From: Lachnospiraceae bacterium
Lineage (GTDB): Bacteria > Bacillota > Clostridia > Lachnospirales > Lachnospiraceae
Length of the DNA: 64,000 bases
NCBI GenBank assembly: GCA_900770345.1
Contig: CAAGKF010000073.1
Coordinates: forward strand, 1 to 64,000
Direction: 5' to 3'
Below are positions 62,849 through 64,000 of the stretch, in pieces. The notes under the pieces were generated by a model. It ran no database searches. It saw only the letters and a list, made by a program, of their open reading frames with translations, and had not been told where the DNA came from. The position numbers and the translations under genes were made by a program. Each line of letters begins with the position of its first letter. Within the stretch, counting starts at the first letter, position 1.

Positions 62849-62877
62849 AGTCTATACGCAATCCATCCATCTGTCAA
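62849..62877 (-). promoter_or_regulatory. Promoter of the M19 dipeptidase gene
   Basis: TTGACA (62872-62877) and TAGACT (62849-62854) on the minus strand with 17 bp spacing, about 67 bp before the ATG. Confidence 0.75.
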
Positions 62878-62921
62878 TCTTGGTTTTTTTTACGTAATTT
62901 TAACAAAAAGCTACAATTTTA

Positions 62922-62951
62922 TTGAAAGAAAGTAATGCACAGTGCTATAAT
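62922..62951 (+). promoter_or_regulatory. Promoter of the DUF1576 gene
   Basis: TTGAAA (62922-62927) and TGC-TATAAT (-10 at 62946-62951) with 18 bp spacing on the plus strand, about 53 nt before the leader ends at the ATG. Confidence 0.7.
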
Positions 62952-63010
62952 ATTTTCAAATTACAGCGCAGAAATTTCGATAATAAAGCTGAATATCGGG
63001 GGAATGGAGT

Positions 63011-64000
63011 ATGAAAAAAAAATCGGTAACCAACAGTCAGATCATCAACGGCGTCGCTCTGGGTTTTTCCTGCTTTTTTCTGGCAGCCGCCCTGGCAGCA
63101 GCTTTTTACGCCGATGAGTGGGGATCCATCCTTTCCAGCTGGTATCTGATCCTGATCTCCCCCTGTCCTCTTGTGACCGATTATTTTTCCATCGGCAGCC
63201 TGGCCAGCTCCTTTCTCAACGCCGGAGCCTGCGGTTTGGTCTGCGCTCTTTTCATGATATGCTTAAAGGGCGAATCCCATGCCAATACCATGGCCGGATA
63301 TTTCCTGGTAGTTGCACACTGCTTTTACGGTCTGAATTTTTTAAATATGTGGCCCTGCCTTCTGGCGCCCTTTATATATCTGCACCACAAAAAGCTGGAT
63401 TTTAAGAACAACCTTCACGTCTGCATGTTCGCCACCTCCTTCGGTCCCTTTATCAGCGAATTTCTGTTCCGCTACACCCAGGGAGCTGACTTTGTATTCG
63501 GTCATGCCAATCTCACTCTTTCCGGCGTGGTGCTGGCTCTGCTCTTCAGTCTGATGCTTGGATATGTCATCCCGGCTATCCTCCCCGGAGCCAAAGCCTG
63601 GCATAAAGGCTATAATCTCTACAACGGAGGACTGGCCTTCGGCCTGTTCGGATTTTTCCTCTATAACTTTATGTACAAAACCATGGGGATCCTGTCCCCC
63701 GGCAGACTGGTCTATGACAATCCGGTATATGTTAATCACGGCCACTCCTACCGGCTTTTTGCCACAGTTTTTTTTCTGATACTGTTCGGCAGCTGCATCC
63801 TCATCGGCTATATCCTGAACGGAAGGTCCTTTAAAGGCTACCGCAACCTGCTAAAGGATACAGGATATGCCAGCAATTTCGCAGAACGCTACGGCATGCC
63901 CCTGTGCCTGGTGAATATCGGCTGCTGCGGCCTGCTTTTTCTTGCTTATCTCCAGCTGATCATAACCTTCACTCTGGGCGCCGGCTTTACAGGCCCCACC
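63011..64000 (+). CDS. DUF1576 polytopic membrane protein (cut by right edge)
   Basis: The frame is open from ATG 63011 to the window end, 330 residues. It is very hydrophobic with about nine helices seen (for example GVALGFSCFFLAAALAAAF, VVLALLFSLMLGYVIPAIL, FFLILFGSCILIGYIL). Stretches such as GYNLYNGGLAFGLFGFFLYN and GLNFLNMWPCLLAPF resemble the DUF1576 family, whose function is not established. Its ribosome site is the purine-rich GGGGGAATGGAG. It is divergent from the M19 dipeptidase gene and has its own promoter. A transport role is only a guess. Confidence 0.8.
   Translation, partial: MKKKSVTNSQIINGVALGFSCFFLAAALAAAFYADEWGSILSSWYLILISPCPLVTDYFSIGSLASSFLNAGACGLVCALFMICLKGESHANTMAGYFLVVAHCFYGLNFLNMWPCLLAPFIYLHHKKLDFKNNLHVCMFATSFGPFISEFLFRYTQGADFVFGHANLTLSGVVLALLFSLMLGYVIPAILPGAKAWHKGYNLYNGGLAFGLFGFFLYNFMYKTMGILSPGRLVYDNPVYVNHGHSYRLFATVFFLILFGSCILIGYILNGRSFKGYRNLLKDTGYASNFAERYGMPLCLVNIGCCGLLFLAYLQLIITFTLGAGFTGPT

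Noticed and set aside
1..64000. CRISPR arrays, insertion sequences, prophage or integrase genes, tRNA or rRNA genes
   Set aside because: No regularly spaced long repeats, transposase or integrase motifs, or cloverleaf/CCA-type sequences were recognised on either strand by eye.

Overview
The window looks like a chromosomal segment of a Gram-positive gut-type Clostridia, most likely family Lachnospiraceae. The evidence is strong AGGAGG ribosome sites, frequent GTG and TTG starts, a Firmicute-type priA-def-fmt-rsmB-rlmN-stp-prkC-rsgA-rpe-thiN cluster, YesM/YesN and PhoP/PhoR two-component systems, a sigma-K fragment from a spore-forming ancestry, and an archaeal-type IMP cyclohydrolase paired with a stand-alone AICAR transformylase. 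Species cannot be read from the sequence. No tRNA, rRNA, CRISPR, insertion sequence or prophage was seen.

Layout. 1-6.6 kb is a glycosaminoglycan-oligosaccharide locus read leftward: mannose-family PTS IIA, unsaturated glucuronyl hydrolase (GH88), PTS IIB, IIC and IID, a heparinase II/III-like lyase, and a LacI-type regulator cut by the left edge. This is the gene set of streptococcal hyaluronan PTS loci. Its promoter at 6.6 kb carries a GTAAA/TTTAC operator just past the inferred start site, and a run of GTTTAC repeats lies further upstream. 6.9-7.9 kb holds a truncated sigK head fused in frame to ogt, with ogt's own promoter and ribosome site buried in the joint. 7.9-12.1 kb has an LtaS-like sulfatase-fold membrane enzyme and a ZTP-riboswitch-controlled purO-purH pair that completes IMP synthesis. 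12.1-16.2 kb is an uncharacterised ABC operon made of an ATPase, a membrane-anchored CARDB/NEW3-like surface protein and a MacB/FtsX permease, with a 15-nt tandem repeat across the ATPase stop codon. 16.5-19.7 kb has pyrBI, a VOC protein and serS.

19.8-33.8 kb carries an aldolase-type lyase and pyridoxamine kinase, then the housekeeping cluster from priA to thiN: replication restart, protein maturation, rRNA methylation, PASTA kinase and phosphatase signalling, and ribosome assembly. 34-42.8 kb is a CUT1 sugar ABC transporter with an amidohydrolase and a divergent YesMN system. A nucleoside hydrolase gene of opposite orientation splits the binding-protein gene from the permease genes. 42.9-56.3 kb has a MATE exporter, an M18 aminopeptidase, murF and murE, fhs, ftsK/spoIIIE, a ClpP-fold tepA and an SH3/NlpC-P60 cell-wall hydrolase. 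56.5-64 kb has a TrpXYZ-like ABC importer, a PhoPR-like system with Pho-box-like repeats, an M19 dipeptidase, and the start of a DUF1576 membrane protein cut by the right edge.

The least explained items are the sigK-ogt joint, the GTTTAC array, the split sugar transporter with its 13-bp hairpin, and the CARDB-ABC operon. All promoters, terminators and start choices were read by eye. No alignment or folding program was run.
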